The translations under genes and the position numbers were made by a program. The notes under the pieces are model-generated. The model was not told where the DNA came from. It did no database searches and saw nothing but the letters and a program-made list of their open reading frames with translations. A stretch of DNA of 34,376 nt from H2-BAC3 sp045863035. Lineage in GTDB: Bacteria > Bacteroidota > Ignavibacteria > Ignavibacteriales > Ignavibacteriaceae. Below are positions 16,428 through 24,884 of this stretch, in pieces. The DNA is taken from positions 1 through 34,376 of the forward strand of contig BTUV01000022.1 of NCBI GenBank assembly GCA_045863035.1, written 5' to 3'. Position 1 is the first letter of the stretch, and each line of letters opens with the position of its first letter.

Positions 16428-18176
16428 ATGAATTTCTTTGTAAATCTCTCAATCAAATACAAGCTGCTGCTGCAGATCTCAATAATCACCTTTACCGTGA
16501 TAGTACTCTTCCTTTTTTCGAGAGCCAATTTTGAGACGGTCGAACAGAATCAGACTGCGATCGCCGATAAATACTCCAAAGCGCTTTTTAACCTCGGATA
16601 CTTAAAAGACGCCATCCACTTGTTTAAGGATGAGATGTCCGCTGTGCTTCTGATGAGGCAGGGGAAAGGAATAGCAGAAGCTGAAAAAACTCTTACAATG
16701 GCTATCAATAATGTTGAATCCCATCAGACCGAGCTGGAACGCCTGCTTGGCAATGATTCACGTTATCAGTTCAATCTCAACCAGCTTAAAGAGAATTGCA
16801 GGGATTATTTTAATCTTTCGCGTGACCAAATTGAGTCAATGAAAGCCAATCCGCAGAATACTCTCCTGACGGTTGAAAAAGGAAATTTTATCATTCAGGA
16901 TATACTCCTTGGCACAAAAAAACTTGATGACAATATCAGAACAGACATGGATTCACTTCTGCGAAAGTCATCTAATGACATTTTTAAGGGCGTCGTTACT
17001 TTTTGGGTATTGATCGCGGTAACAATTATTGTGAGTATCCTTATTTTCTTCCAGTCTATCGGTATGATCACTGCACCACTCAGAAAAATATCAGAGGTAT
17101 CAAACAGTATTGCAGACGGTGATCTTAATGTTGAACTGCCTGATGAAAAAAGGGAAGATGAGATCGGACAGCTTGTGGGGTCTTACAAAAGAATGATACA
17201 GTCGCTCAGGGATGTTTCTGCATTTGCCGCTCACATCGCTTCAGGCGACCTCTCAAAGAACCTTACCCCCCGCTCTGCCAATGATGAAATGATTGATTCA
17301 CTGAATAAAATGAGTACGGCTCTAAGGGGTATTATCGGCGGTACACAGGAAGGAACACGAGTGCTTTCTTCTACCTCCTCTCAGATATTCAGCGGGACAG
17401 CACAACTTGCTACCAGCTCTAATCAGACTGCTACTGCTATCACTGAAACGACTGCAACCATCGAAGAAGTTAAAAAAACCTCTGAGATTTCAAGCCGTAA
17501 AAGCCGCGAAGTTTCAGTTGTCGCGCAGCAGGCAACCGAAATTTCAGAACGAGGCATGATGGCAACAGAAAATACCATTGACGGTATTCACCGAATCGGT
17601 GGTCAGATGAAAACCATTGGTCTGAGTATTGACCGCCTTACCGAACAAAGCAAAGCAATAGGCGAAATTATTGCAACTGTTAATGACCTGGCTGAGCAGT
17701 CAAACCTCCTCGCGGTAAACGCATCAATAGAAGCAGCAAGAGCAGGAGAACAAGGAAAAATCTTTGTTGTGGTTGCGCAGGAAATTAAATCACTTTCAGA
17801 ACAGTCAAAGCAGGCAACCGCTCAGGTTAAAACCGTGTTGAATGATGTTCAAAGTGCTATTCAGGCCTCTGTTATCGCAACCGGAGAAGGTGAAAAAATT
17901 GTTTCTGAAGCAGTACAGCTTTCATCTGAAGCCCAAAAGGCAATAGCAAAACTTGCTGAAACCATTAACGTGTTTAATGATGCCGCATTGCAAACTTCTG
18001 TTGCTTCACAGGAGCAATTTGTCGGGATGGATCAGGTGGCTATCGCCATGGAAAATATTAAATCGGCCTCCATACAGAATGTGAGAACAACCAAGGAGCT
18101 TGAAGGAGCAGCAAAAAGTCTCCTTTCTCTTGCTGAAAAACTTTCAGACATGAATGCAGTGTTTACGGTTAAGTAA
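16428..18176 (+). CDS. Methyl-accepting chemotaxis protein with periplasmic sensor (WspA-like)
   Basis: 582 aa. TM1 is about residues 12-31 and TM2 about 188-209, flanking a ~155-residue helical periplasmic sensor (four-helix-bundle type, no PAS/Cache motif seen). A HAMP domain follows (about 210-263) and a probable second HAMP-like unit (264-310). The signalling hairpin tip is DLAEQSNLLAVNASIEAARAGEQGK (residues about 420-444). The tip differs slightly from the usual QTNLLALNAAIEAARAGE by SN, V and S. Gln/Glu pairs for methylation occur in both helices. No C-terminal NWETF-like CheR/CheB tether is present. It would sense an envelope or surface signal and control CheA. Its stop is followed immediately by the cheA ATG. 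Confidence 0.93.
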   Translation: MNFFVNLSIKYKLLLQISIITFTVIVLFLFSRANFETVEQNQTAIADKYSKALFNLGYLKDAIHLFKDEMSAVLLMRQGKGIAEAEKTLTMAINNVESHQTELERLLGNDSRYQFNLNQLKENCRDYFNLSRDQIESMKANPQNTLLTVEKGNFIIQDILLGTKKLDDNIRTDMDSLLRKSSNDIFKGVVTFWVLIAVTIIVSILIFFQSIGMITAPLRKISEVSNSIADGDLNVELPDEKREDEIGQLVGSYKRMIQSLRDVSAFAAHIASGDLSKNLTPRSANDEMIDSLNKMSTALRGIIGGTQEGTRVLSSTSSQIFSGTAQLATSSNQTATAITETTATIEEVKKTSEISSRKSREVSVVAQQATEISERGMMATENTIDGIHRIGGQMKTIGLSIDRLTEQSKAIGEIIATVNDLAEQSNLLAVNASIEAARAGEQGKIFVVVAQEIKSLSEQSKQATAQVKTVLNDVQSAIQASVIATGEGEKIVSEAVQLSSEAQKAIAKLAETINVFNDAALQTSVASQEQFVGMDQVAIAMENIKSASIQNVRTTKELEGAAKSLLSLAEKLSDMNAVFTVK

Positions 18177-20471
18177 ATGGATCAGGCATTTTTTAAGCGC
18201 CTGCTTGAAACTTTCAGAGTTGAAGCTGACGAACATCTGATGAATATCACCAATGGCCTGCTCGAACTTGAGCAGATCAATGGCGAAAAGGAATGTGCCG
18301 CACTCCTTGAATCGACTTATCGTGAAGCGCACAGTCTTAAAGGAGCAGCACGCGCCGTTGGGATAAGTGAAATTGAAACTATCTGCCAGACTGTCGAATC
18401 AGCATTCGCTGCACTAAAACAAAGTCAGCTTGAAGTCAATAAAGAACTGTTTAATTTATTGCATGAGGGTGTTGACCTTATCTCAGGTTTCCTCCGCGCT
18501 AAGGACGATAGCGCTAAAATGGAAATCAGTCTCGGTATTGAAGACCTCACAAAAGATTTATCTGAATACCTTATTCTCAATGTTGATGATTCAATTGACA
18601 AAATAAAGAAGAAAATTCCGCAGGAACCTTTCCGTCCGGCTCCGGCTAAAGTGGATATATCTGCACCGGTTCCTGAAAGAGTGCTTCACGAAAAACAGGC
18701 GCCTGAACATAAAAAAAACCCGCGGGTGATTGAAGCGGGTATCTCAGACACTGTACGTATCTCAACTGCTAAGATTGATGAACTGTTTGTCAAAACCCAG
18801 GAAATCATTTACACTAAACTTTCCATGGAGCAGATTCAGAGTGAGCTTTCGTGGATTGAAATGATGCTCACAAGTCTGACGGACAAATATCGCATCACCA
18901 GGTTTGAGTTTGAACGCACCTTCCCTCAGCACCTCAATCATCTGAACCGGCTTCTTGGTCCACATCAGGATATGCTCAATGATCTTTCACGTAAAGTAAA
19001 ATTCCTCACGAAAGAATCACGAAAAGGACTGCGTCAGTCATCAAATAATATTGAGAATCTGATTGAGAACATTAAAGAAGTTCTGCTCCTCCCTTTCACG
19101 CATCTCACCGCAGGTTTCCCGAAATTAGTCAGAGACCTCAGTCGCGATCTTAAAAAAGATGTTGATATTGTTATCAGCGGCGCGGACACTCAGTGCGACA
19201 AACGAATTCTGGAAGAACTGAAAGACCCCTTTATTCATCTGCTGCGAAACTGTATTGATCACGGCATTGAGAAACCAGACATCAGAATAAAACATCAAAA
19301 ACCCGTTCAGGGCAGCATCACGATTTCCATCCAGTCATCAGAAGGAGGAAAGGTAATAATCACTGTTGAGGATGATGGTGACGGCATTGATATTGAAAAA
19401 CTAAAGAAATCAATTCTTTCAAAACAAATTATGGAGCCGCAGCGGCTCAGCTATCTGACAGATCCGGAACTGCTGAATATGATTTTTTATTCAGATGTTT
19501 CAACTGCTGAAACTATTTCGGATATATCAGGGCGGGGTCTGGGCATGGCAATCGTAAAAGAAAAAATTGAAAAACTTGACGGCACAATCAGGGTGGAATC
19601 GGTCAGACACAAAGGTGTTAAATTTACCATATCACTTCCGGTATATCTGGCCTCACTGAGAGGAATTGTCCTCCGATGCAATGAATCTGTTTTTGCAATA
19701 CCCACTGTGCGCATATCACGCATCATCAGAATCAACCGGTCCAATATAAAATCAGTTGGGAATAAAGAGACAGTGAACATTGAGGGATATCCTGTTGCCT
19801 TAGTTGATCTTGCAGATTTGCTCGGTATCCGTGGTGCAAAAAACAGCGGTAATCCTAAATACCTCACCTGTCTTTATGTTAAATCAGGTGAAAAGAGAGT
19901 TGCTTTCCGGGTTGATGAAATAGTTGATGAACGGGAGATCATCATTAAGCCGTTTAATGCACAGTTAAGCAGAGTTAAAAATTTTTCCGGTGCAACATTG
20001 CTTGCGAACGGGAAAATCGTTCCTGTTCTGAATGTCTTTGATCTGATTGCTTCAGTTGAAAAAGAAAACAAAGCAATACCCCGAAGCAGTGAAGAAAAAA
20101 ACATCACCGAGAAAAAAATTCTCGTGGTTGATGACTCTATCACCTCCCGAATGCTGGTTAAAGATATACTGGAGTCATTCGGCTATCGTGTGAAAGCAGC
20201 ATTTGACGGACTTGACGCTTTCACAACTTTGCAGTTAGAGCCGTTTGATCTGGTTGTTTCGGATGTGGAGATGCCCCGTATGAACGGTTTTGAACTTGCT
20301 CAGAATATCCGGAAAGATACAAAGCTGCGTAATCTCCCTGTTATTTTAGTAACTTCCCTTGCAAAACCCGAAGACCGGGAAAGGGGTATTCAGGCCGGCG
20401 CTAATGCCTATATTGTGAAAAGCAGTTTTGACCAGTCGGCACTTCTCGATACCATAGAAAGACTAATATGA
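18177..20471 (+). CDS. Hybrid CheA histidine kinase with C-terminal receiver (WspE-like)
   Basis: 764 aa. The Hpt domain has YREAHSLKGAARAVG with phospho-His52. A linker (about 125-190) shows no obvious P2 (CheY-binding) domain. A dimerisation/kinase core follows: HLLRNCIDHGIEKP N-box with Asn358, VEDDGDGID G1 box (about 398-406), and GRGLGMAIV G2 box (about 452). A CheW-like P5 domain (about 490-620) comes next, and finally a receiver (about 645-764) with ILVVDDS, acceptor Asp696 in VVSDVEMPRMNG, and a Lys near VKSS. The fused receiver may act as a phosphate sink or relay, as in WspE/FrzE. It overlaps cheB by 4 bp (ATGA). Confidence 0.95.
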   Translation: MDQAFFKRLLETFRVEADEHLMNITNGLLELEQINGEKECAALLESTYREAHSLKGAARAVGISEIETICQTVESAFAALKQSQLEVNKELFNLLHEGVDLISGFLRAKDDSAKMEISLGIEDLTKDLSEYLILNVDDSIDKIKKKIPQEPFRPAPAKVDISAPVPERVLHEKQAPEHKKNPRVIEAGISDTVRISTAKIDELFVKTQEIIYTKLSMEQIQSELSWIEMMLTSLTDKYRITRFEFERTFPQHLNHLNRLLGPHQDMLNDLSRKVKFLTKESRKGLRQSSNNIENLIENIKEVLLLPFTHLTAGFPKLVRDLSRDLKKDVDIVISGADTQCDKRILEELKDPFIHLLRNCIDHGIEKPDIRIKHQKPVQGSITISIQSSEGGKVIITVEDDGDGIDIEKLKKSILSKQIMEPQRLSYLTDPELLNMIFYSDVSTAETISDISGRGLGMAIVKEKIEKLDGTIRVESVRHKGVKFTISLPVYLASLRGIVLRCNESVFAIPTVRISRIIRINRSNIKSVGNKETVNIEGYPVALVDLADLLGIRGAKNSGNPKYLTCLYVKSGEKRVAFRVDEIVDEREIIIKPFNAQLSRVKNFSGATLLANGKIVPVLNVFDLIASVEKENKAIPRSSEEKNITEKKILVVDDSITSRMLVKDILESFGYRVKAAFDGLDAFTTLQLEPFDLVVSDVEMPRMNGFELAQNIRKDTKLRNLPVILVTSLAKPEDRERGIQAGANAYIVKSSFDQSALLDTIERLI

Positions 20472-21511
20472 TTAAAGTACTCGTCGTTGAAGATTCTCCA
20501 GTAATCCAGGAGTTAATCGTTCAGTATATAAACAATGATCCGCAGATGCAGGTAGCCGCGGTAGCTGTTACCGGGCTTGAAGCTGTTGCATTAAATCAGA
20601 AGCATAAGCCGGATGTAATTACCATGGATGTTAATCTTCCGGAGATGAACGGTCTTGAAGCCACAAAAAAAATCATGGAAACCAATCCGGTGCCCATCAT
20701 TATATGCAGTGCGAATTTTAATCCTAAAGATATGAACGATACATTTTCAGCACTCAGCGCAGGCGCGGCAGCAGTCGCGGAAAAACCACATTCCTACGGC
20801 ACAAAAACATTTGACGTGCTTATCGGACGCTTATTGAATAATATCCGTCTGCTTTCGGCAATTAAAGTATATAAACGTGTTCCGGTTCAGCCGATTACCG
20901 TATCAAATCTTATCAGAAAAAGCCCGACAAAAGAAGCATACCTGTTTAACAATAAGTTCAGTCTTATTGCTATAGGCGCATCAACAGGCGGACCGGTGGT
21001 GATTGAACGGCTTCTGGCAAATCTGCCTGATCGTTTCTCAACTCCCATTATTATCGTCCAGCATATCACACCGGGTTTTTCAAACGGATTTGTTGAATGG
21101 CTGCAAAAATCTTCCAAAGTTAACATTAAACTGGCTGAGCAAAATGAACCCATACAACCAGGCACTTGTTATGTTGCCCCTGATAATTTCAATTGCACCG
21201 TCTGCAAGAATATGGTAATCCACCTTGAGGATACTCCGCCCGAACACAGTGCAAGACCTTCGGTATCAGCGCTTTTCAGGAGTGTAGCAAAAAACGCGGG
21301 AGAAAAAGCGCTTGGCATTCTTCTCACCGGTATGGGTAAAGACGGCGCTGCCGAACTTAAACTGATTAAAGATGCCGGCGGCGAAACCATTATCCAGGAT
21401 GCTGAGTCAAGCGTGGTTTATGGTATGCCCGGAGAGGCACTCAAGCTCAAAGCTGAGAAACATGTGCTTTCTCCTGAAAAAATGATAGAATATTTCCATG
21501 ACATAACCTAA
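20468..21511 (+). CDS. CheB protein-glutamate methylesterase (WspF-like)
   Basis: 347 aa. The receiver domain has VVEDS at the N-terminus and acceptor Asp54 in TMDVNLPEMNG. The catalytic esterase domain has the triad Ser172 (AIGASTGGP), His199 (IVQHITPGF) and Asp292 (LTGMGKDGA). Phosphorylated by CheA, it removes receptor methyl groups and can deamidate receptor glutamines, so it opposes the CheR protein in this operon. Start ATG overlaps the cheA stop as ATGA. Confidence 0.95.
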   Translation: MIKVLVVEDSPVIQELIVQYINNDPQMQVAAVAVTGLEAVALNQKHKPDVITMDVNLPEMNGLEATKKIMETNPVPIIICSANFNPKDMNDTFSALSAGAAAVAEKPHSYGTKTFDVLIGRLLNNIRLLSAIKVYKRVPVQPITVSNLIRKSPTKEAYLFNNKFSLIAIGASTGGPVVIERLLANLPDRFSTPIIIVQHITPGFSNGFVEWLQKSSKVNIKLAEQNEPIQPGTCYVAPDNFNCTVCKNMVIHLEDTPPEHSARPSVSALFRSVAKNAGEKALGILLTGMGKDGAAELKLIKDAGGETIIQDAESSVVYGMPGEALKLKAEKHVLSPEKMIEYFHDIT

Positions 21512-21517
21512 GGTTAT
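21503..21517. other. Small palindrome at the cheB stop
   Basis: ATAACCT-A-AGGTTAT is a perfect dyad spanning the TAA of cheB (21509-21511). No T-run follows. It may slow or weakly terminate transcription before the downstream kinase gene. Confidence 0.3.
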
Positions 21518-21553
21518 TTCAGGTGAAATTTATCCAAAAAATCTTATTTTCCA

Positions 21554-21567
21554 CTTCAGAAATGAAG
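21554..21567 (+). other. GAAA-loop hairpin between cheB and the REC-kinase gene
   Basis: CTTCA-GAAA-TGAAG is a 5-bp perfect stem closed by a GNRA-type tetraloop in the 90-bp gap before the kinase gene. It lacks a proper T-tract (AAGTTTATT follows), so any terminator role would be weak. Confidence 0.25.
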
Positions 21568-21601
21568 AAGTTTATTAATATGTTATAACAGGTTCAGGTG
21601 T

Positions 21602-22897
21602 ATGATGAATAAAGAATTATTAATAGTTGAAGATAGTCCAACCCAGCTTGAGCAGTTGCGTTATATCCTTGAGCAAAACGGGTACCGTGTACGGACTGCA
21701 CTCGAGGGAAAAAGCGCTTACCAAATGATCCTTGAGTCCAAACCCTCTCTGGTAATTTCAGATATTGTTATGCCGGAAATGGATGGTTATGAGCTCTGTT
21801 CAAAAATCAAAAATGACCCCGCGCTCAGAGATATCTCGGTTATGCTTCTGACAAACCTTTCCGACCCTCAGGATGTAATCAGAGGGTTACAGGCGGGCGC
21901 TGATAATTTTCTTACTAAACCCTACAACGAGTTTTTTCTTCTTTCAAGAATCAGTTATATACTCCTGAATAAGGAACTGCGTGACAGCTCATCCTCTTCA
22001 GATATGGGTATTCATATCGTGTTCGGCGGTGAGAAGTATTTCATTAATTCTGACCGGATGCAGATCATTGATTTGCTTCTTTCAACTTATGAAAATGCAA
22101 TCCAGAAAAACAGTGAACTGGCAGAAGCGAACAAACAGCTTCTGAATATGCACCGTGAAATTGCAAGAAAAAACATTGAACTTGAAAAGCTGAATGATGA
22201 CAAAAACAGGTTCCTCCGTATTGCAGCCCACGATCTGAGAAACCCGACAAGTGCGATTCTCTCTTTCTCAGATCTGATGATGGAAGAAACATGGGCTAAA
22301 CTGAATGATCACGAAAAAGAGTTTATTACTATTATCAAAGATTCCAGTGAATTCGTACTCAAACTTCTTAATGAACTTCTTGATGTAGCAGTTATTGAAT
22401 CAGGCAACCTTACCCTCAATCTGGAAGAAACGGATATTGTTGAACTGACACAGAAGAATATATCACTTAACAAAGTAATTGCCGATAAGAAAAAGTTAAA
22501 AATTATTTTCAGCTCGGATTTCTCTGAACTGCGTCTGAAAATAGATACGGTAAAAACCGAACAGATTCTCAATAATCTGATTTCTAATGCAATTAAATTT
22601 TCTTACCCTGAGAAACTGATCGAAGTTAATCTCTCGAGAACAGACGATCAGTGCATTATCAAAGTTATTGATCAGGGGCAGGGTATTCCGCCGGAAGATC
22701 AGTTAAAACTTTTTCTCCCTTTTGCCAAAAGAAGCGTCCGTTCAACCGCCGGAGAGCGAAGCACCGGACTCGGGCTTTCGATAATTAAAAAAATTGTGGA
22801 AAGTCATGAAGGCAAAATCTGGGTTGAAAGCGAAGTAGGCGTTGGCTCTACGTTTTTTGTGTCGCTGCCTCTGTATCAAAGGACAATAAAGACATAA
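21602..22897 (+). CDS. Receiver-histidine kinase, putative output of the chemosensory operon
   Basis: 431 aa, same strand as the che genes, 90 bp after cheB. The N-terminal receiver has IVEDSPTQ and acceptor Asp54 in ISDIVMPEMDG, with Lys106 in FLTKPYN. A linking coiled coil follows (about 160-202, EANKQLLNMHREIARKN region). The HisKA box is IAAHDLRNP with His210, then the HATPase with NNLISNAIKFS N-box, DQGQGIP G1, and STGLGLSII G2. In Wsp systems this slot is filled by the receiver-GGDEF protein WspR; here the receiver is joined to a kinase, suggesting a phosphorelay or transcriptional output through an unseen response regulator. No membrane segment. The last residues (QRTIKT) are encoded by the first unit of the 120-bp repeat. 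Confidence 0.92.
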   Translation: MMNKELLIVEDSPTQLEQLRYILEQNGYRVRTALEGKSAYQMILESKPSLVISDIVMPEMDGYELCSKIKNDPALRDISVMLLTNLSDPQDVIRGLQAGADNFLTKPYNEFFLLSRISYILLNKELRDSSSSSDMGIHIVFGGEKYFINSDRMQIIDLLLSTYENAIQKNSELAEANKQLLNMHREIARKNIELEKLNDDKNRFLRIAAHDLRNPTSAILSFSDLMMEETWAKLNDHEKEFITIIKDSSEFVLKLLNELLDVAVIESGNLTLNLEETDIVELTQKNISLNKVIADKKKLKIIFSSDFSELRLKIDTVKTEQILNNLISNAIKFSYPEKLIEVNLSRTDDQCIIKVIDQGQGIPPEDQLKLFLPFAKRSVRSTAGERSTGLGLSIIKKIVESHEGKIWVESEVGVGSTFFVSLPLYQRTIKT

Positions 22898-22974
22898 AGG
22901 ACAGCAAGGACTGAACACCGACGGGGTTCTGATCAGCGGAAATCCGCGTTCGAAGATCCTTATTATCAGCGTGC
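22876..22974 (+). repeat. Degenerate 120-bp-period repeat, copy 1
   Basis: Starts CAAAGGACAATAAAGACA and continues through TTCTGAT..GCGGAAATC.GC.TTCG.AGATCC. It overlaps the last codons and stop (22895-22897) of the kinase gene. It aligns without gaps to 22996-23094, exactly 120 bp later, most strongly in the CAAAGGACAnTAA.GACA and CTGATC..C.GAAATC blocks. Confidence 0.7.
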
Positions 22975-22995
22975 TCTGTTTCGTTACCGCTGTAA

Positions 22996-23094
22996 CCAAA
23001 GGACAGTAAGGACAAAAAAGACAATAAGGACTTTCTGCTGACAAAACTCTGATCTGCAGAAATCAGCATTCGGAGATCCGTTATATCTGCGAGC
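22996..23094 (+). repeat. Degenerate 120-bp-period repeat, copy 2
   Basis: Starts CCAAAGGACAGTAAGGACA and carries CTCTGATCTGCAGAAATCAG and TTCGGAGATCCGTTAT, matching copy 1 position by position. Wholly non-coding. The interval from 22898 to 23226 holds no gene, only this repeat and the hairpin at 23144-23180. Confidence 0.7.
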
Positions 23095-23143
23095 CATTGG
23101 TGAGCAACGTATTATCCGGAATATATTCCCCGCATCTACATAA

Positions 23144-23180
23144 AAAAAGGTGAAACCGCACAAGGCAGTTCCACCTTTTT
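23144..23180. terminator. Bidirectional intrinsic terminator
   Basis: Stem AAAAAGGTG (23144-23152) pairs with CACCTTTTT (23172-23180); the loop region can pair further. An A-run on the left and a T-run on the right give a T-tract on both strands. It lies between the converging kinase gene and the ferritin-like gene, so it can end both transcripts. Confidence 0.75.
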
Positions 23181-23226
23181 GAATAATTCAATACGAAGAA
23201 TGTTTAAGCAGCGAATTATATATCGC

Positions 23227-23484
23227 TCAGTGAAAACTTTGTATAACTCCGTCTATAGACTGAGAACGGGCATGTATCTCATTGAGTTTCTGAATGATAA
23301 TCAATATCTCTGCTCTCCTCTGTTCAATCATTTCGACAAACAGATTCCTGACTTCGGGCGAATTGCACTGATCAAGCACTTCTTCATAGAACTGAACTGA
23401 AGCAGTCTCCTTTCTCAATGCCTCGTTAAGCATTGAGCAGGTATTCTTGCAGTTTTTCTGACATTTAACCTGTGGTGTATTCAT
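23227..23484 (-). CDS. Small Cys-rich, ferritin-like helical protein
   Basis: 85 aa from the ATG at 23484; GGAG lies 7 bases upstream of it, while the ATG at 23508 lies well inside the gamma-subunit gene. An N-terminal cysteine cluster (CQKNCKNTC) is followed by two predicted amphipathic helices, ALRKETASVQFYEEVLDQC and VRNLFVEMIEQRRAEILIIIQKL. They resemble one half of a rubrerythrin/ferritin-like four-helix bundle (Glu in the first helix, E..R/H in the second). I infer iron- or redox-related function, possibly as a dimer; this is not proven by motifs. It overlaps the upstream gamma-subunit gene by 20 bp, so it is very likely co-translated with the oxidoreductase. Confidence 0.6.
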   Translation of the reverse strand: MNTPQVKCQKNCKNTCSMLNEALRKETASVQFYEEVLDQCNSPEVRNLFVEMIEQRRAEILIIIQKLNEIHARSQSIDGVIQSFH

Positions 23485-24073
23485 GGACTGACTCCTTAAC
23501 GTTTCCATTCCGGGCTTCCTTTCTGGTTAGCTCACGTACCAGTTCTTTCCCCCGCTCAATTGCCTGTTCATTAAGGGGAATGAGATGATGATGTCTTTCA
23601 GGCAAAACTTTCTTCAGAGCATAAATGATTGCCTCATGACCAATGACCGGTTTCAGTTCGAGATATGCTCCAAGCATAATCATATTTGCCGTCTGTTTCT
23701 TTTTCAGCTTTTCAGCTTCTTCAAGAACCGGTATTCCAAGTACGGTAATATCTGTTCTTGCCGGCACTCGTATGATAGAAGATTTTTCATAGAGCAAAAT
23801 GCCACCGGGTTTTACTGCATTTTCAAATTTATCGAGTGATGGCTGATTAAAAACGATAGCGGTATCAAACTCTGATATGATCGGTGAACTTACCGGAGCA
23901 TCTGACAGGATAACAACGCAGTTTGCCGTTCCACCGCGCATTTCAGGACCATAAGAGGGCATCCAGCTTGTCTCTTTATTCTCTTTAATTGCTGCGTAAG
24001 AAAGCGTCTGCCCCATTGAAAGGATTCCCTGTCCGCCAAAACCGGCTATGATAATTTCTTCATTAAGTTTCAT
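23465..24073 (-). CDS. 2-oxoacid:ferredoxin oxidoreductase, gamma subunit
   Basis: 202 aa, typical for the separate gamma subunit. IIIAGFGGQGILSMGQ (residues 7-22) is the family N-terminus, and MPSYGPEMRGGTANC (about 38-52) the conserved middle motif. The chain forms part of the alpha-beta-gamma-delta enzyme that oxidatively decarboxylates a 2-oxoacid to an acyl-CoA, passing electrons to ferredoxin. The last ~25 residues (RKEARNGNVKESVHEYTTG) look like a non-conserved tail, and its end overlaps the small ferritin-like gene by 20 bp. Its ATG overlaps the beta-subunit stop by 4 bp. Confidence 0.92.
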   Translation of the reverse strand: MKLNEEIIIAGFGGQGILSMGQTLSYAAIKENKETSWMPSYGPEMRGGTANCVVILSDAPVSSPIISEFDTAIVFNQPSLDKFENAVKPGGILLYEKSSIIRVPARTDITVLGIPVLEEAEKLKKKQTANMIMLGAYLELKPVIGHEAIIYALKKVLPERHHHLIPLNEQAIERGKELVRELTRKEARNGNVKESVHEYTTG

Positions 24074-24876
24074 GATACTGCTCCTTGTTTTGCGGGAACT
24101 TTTATATCTCCGAGTGGAAATACATTGAACATATTTTCTTCAATCCAGCGCATCGACTGCAAAGGCGTCATCCGGTATCCCGAAGGGCAGTTCGAAATTA
24201 CTTCAATAAAACAAGTTCCGTTGTTTTCCTTTTGATACTCAAGCGCGGTGCGAATTGCCTTTTTCAAACGTCTCACCGAGTTAACATTGTTTACTGCCTG
24301 ACGTGTTACAAAATATGCGCCGGGTAGTTGAGCAACCAATTCAGTCATTTTTAACGGCGCACCGGTAAATTTTGTATCTCTGCCGTAGGGGCTTGTCGAA
24401 GTCACCTGGTCCTGCAGACTTGTCGGCGCCATCTGCCCGCCCGTCATGCCATATATAGCATTGTTAATAAAGAGTACCAGAATATTCTCACCGCGGTTTA
24501 CCGCGTGAATAGTTTCAGCAGTTCCAATGGCTGCAAGGTCTCCGTCTCCCTGATAGGTAAAAACATATTTATCAGGGCGCACTCTTTTAATTCCTGTTGC
24601 CACTGCACACGCTCTTCCGTGCGCAGCTTCCTGCATATCAACATCCATATAGTGGTACGCAAATACTGAACAGCCCACAGGAGCCACACCTATGGTTTGT
24701 TCCTGAATTCCCATTTCAGCGATTACTTCCATGAGCATCTTATGTGCTATACCATGCCCACAGCCGGGGCAGTAATGCATGGGTGCATCAGTGAGTAACG
24801 GAGTTTTATCATATACTACATCCATCGCATCAAGTACTTCTTTGTCAATACAGACAGGGTCGTTAACTTGTTCCAT
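24070..24876 (-). CDS. 2-oxoacid:ferredoxin oxidoreductase, beta (ThDP-binding) subunit
   Basis: 268 aa. MHYCPGCGHGIAHKML (about 33-48) is the CPGCGHG motif of the beta subunit. The ThDP/Mg signature GDGDLAAIG...NNAIYGMTGGQ (about 115-150) is complete, so the subunit should bind thiamine diphosphate. The CPGCGHG..H and GMTGGQMAPTS features fit the VOR/KOR group more than pyruvate oxidoreductases, and the GGQ.APTS motif is common to both. The beta subunit hosts ThDP chemistry with the alpha subunit. It starts 8 bp after the alpha-subunit stop. Confidence 0.93.
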   Translation of the reverse strand: MEQVNDPVCIDKEVLDAMDVVYDKTPLLTDAPMHYCPGCGHGIAHKMLMEVIAEMGIQEQTIGVAPVGCSVFAYHYMDVDMQEAAHGRACAVATGIKRVRPDKYVFTYQGDGDLAAIGTAETIHAVNRGENILVLFINNAIYGMTGGQMAPTSLQDQVTSTSPYGRDTKFTGAPLKMTELVAQLPGAYFVTRQAVNNVNSVRRLKKAIRTALEYQKENNGTCFIEVISNCPSGYRMTPLQSMRWIEENMFNVFPLGDIKVPAKQGAVS

Positions 24877-24884
24877 ATATCCTC

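Noticed and set aside
21602..22897. A WspR-like diguanylate cyclase
   Set aside because: No GGDEF or GGEEF motif; the C-terminal half has clear HisKA and HATPase boxes.
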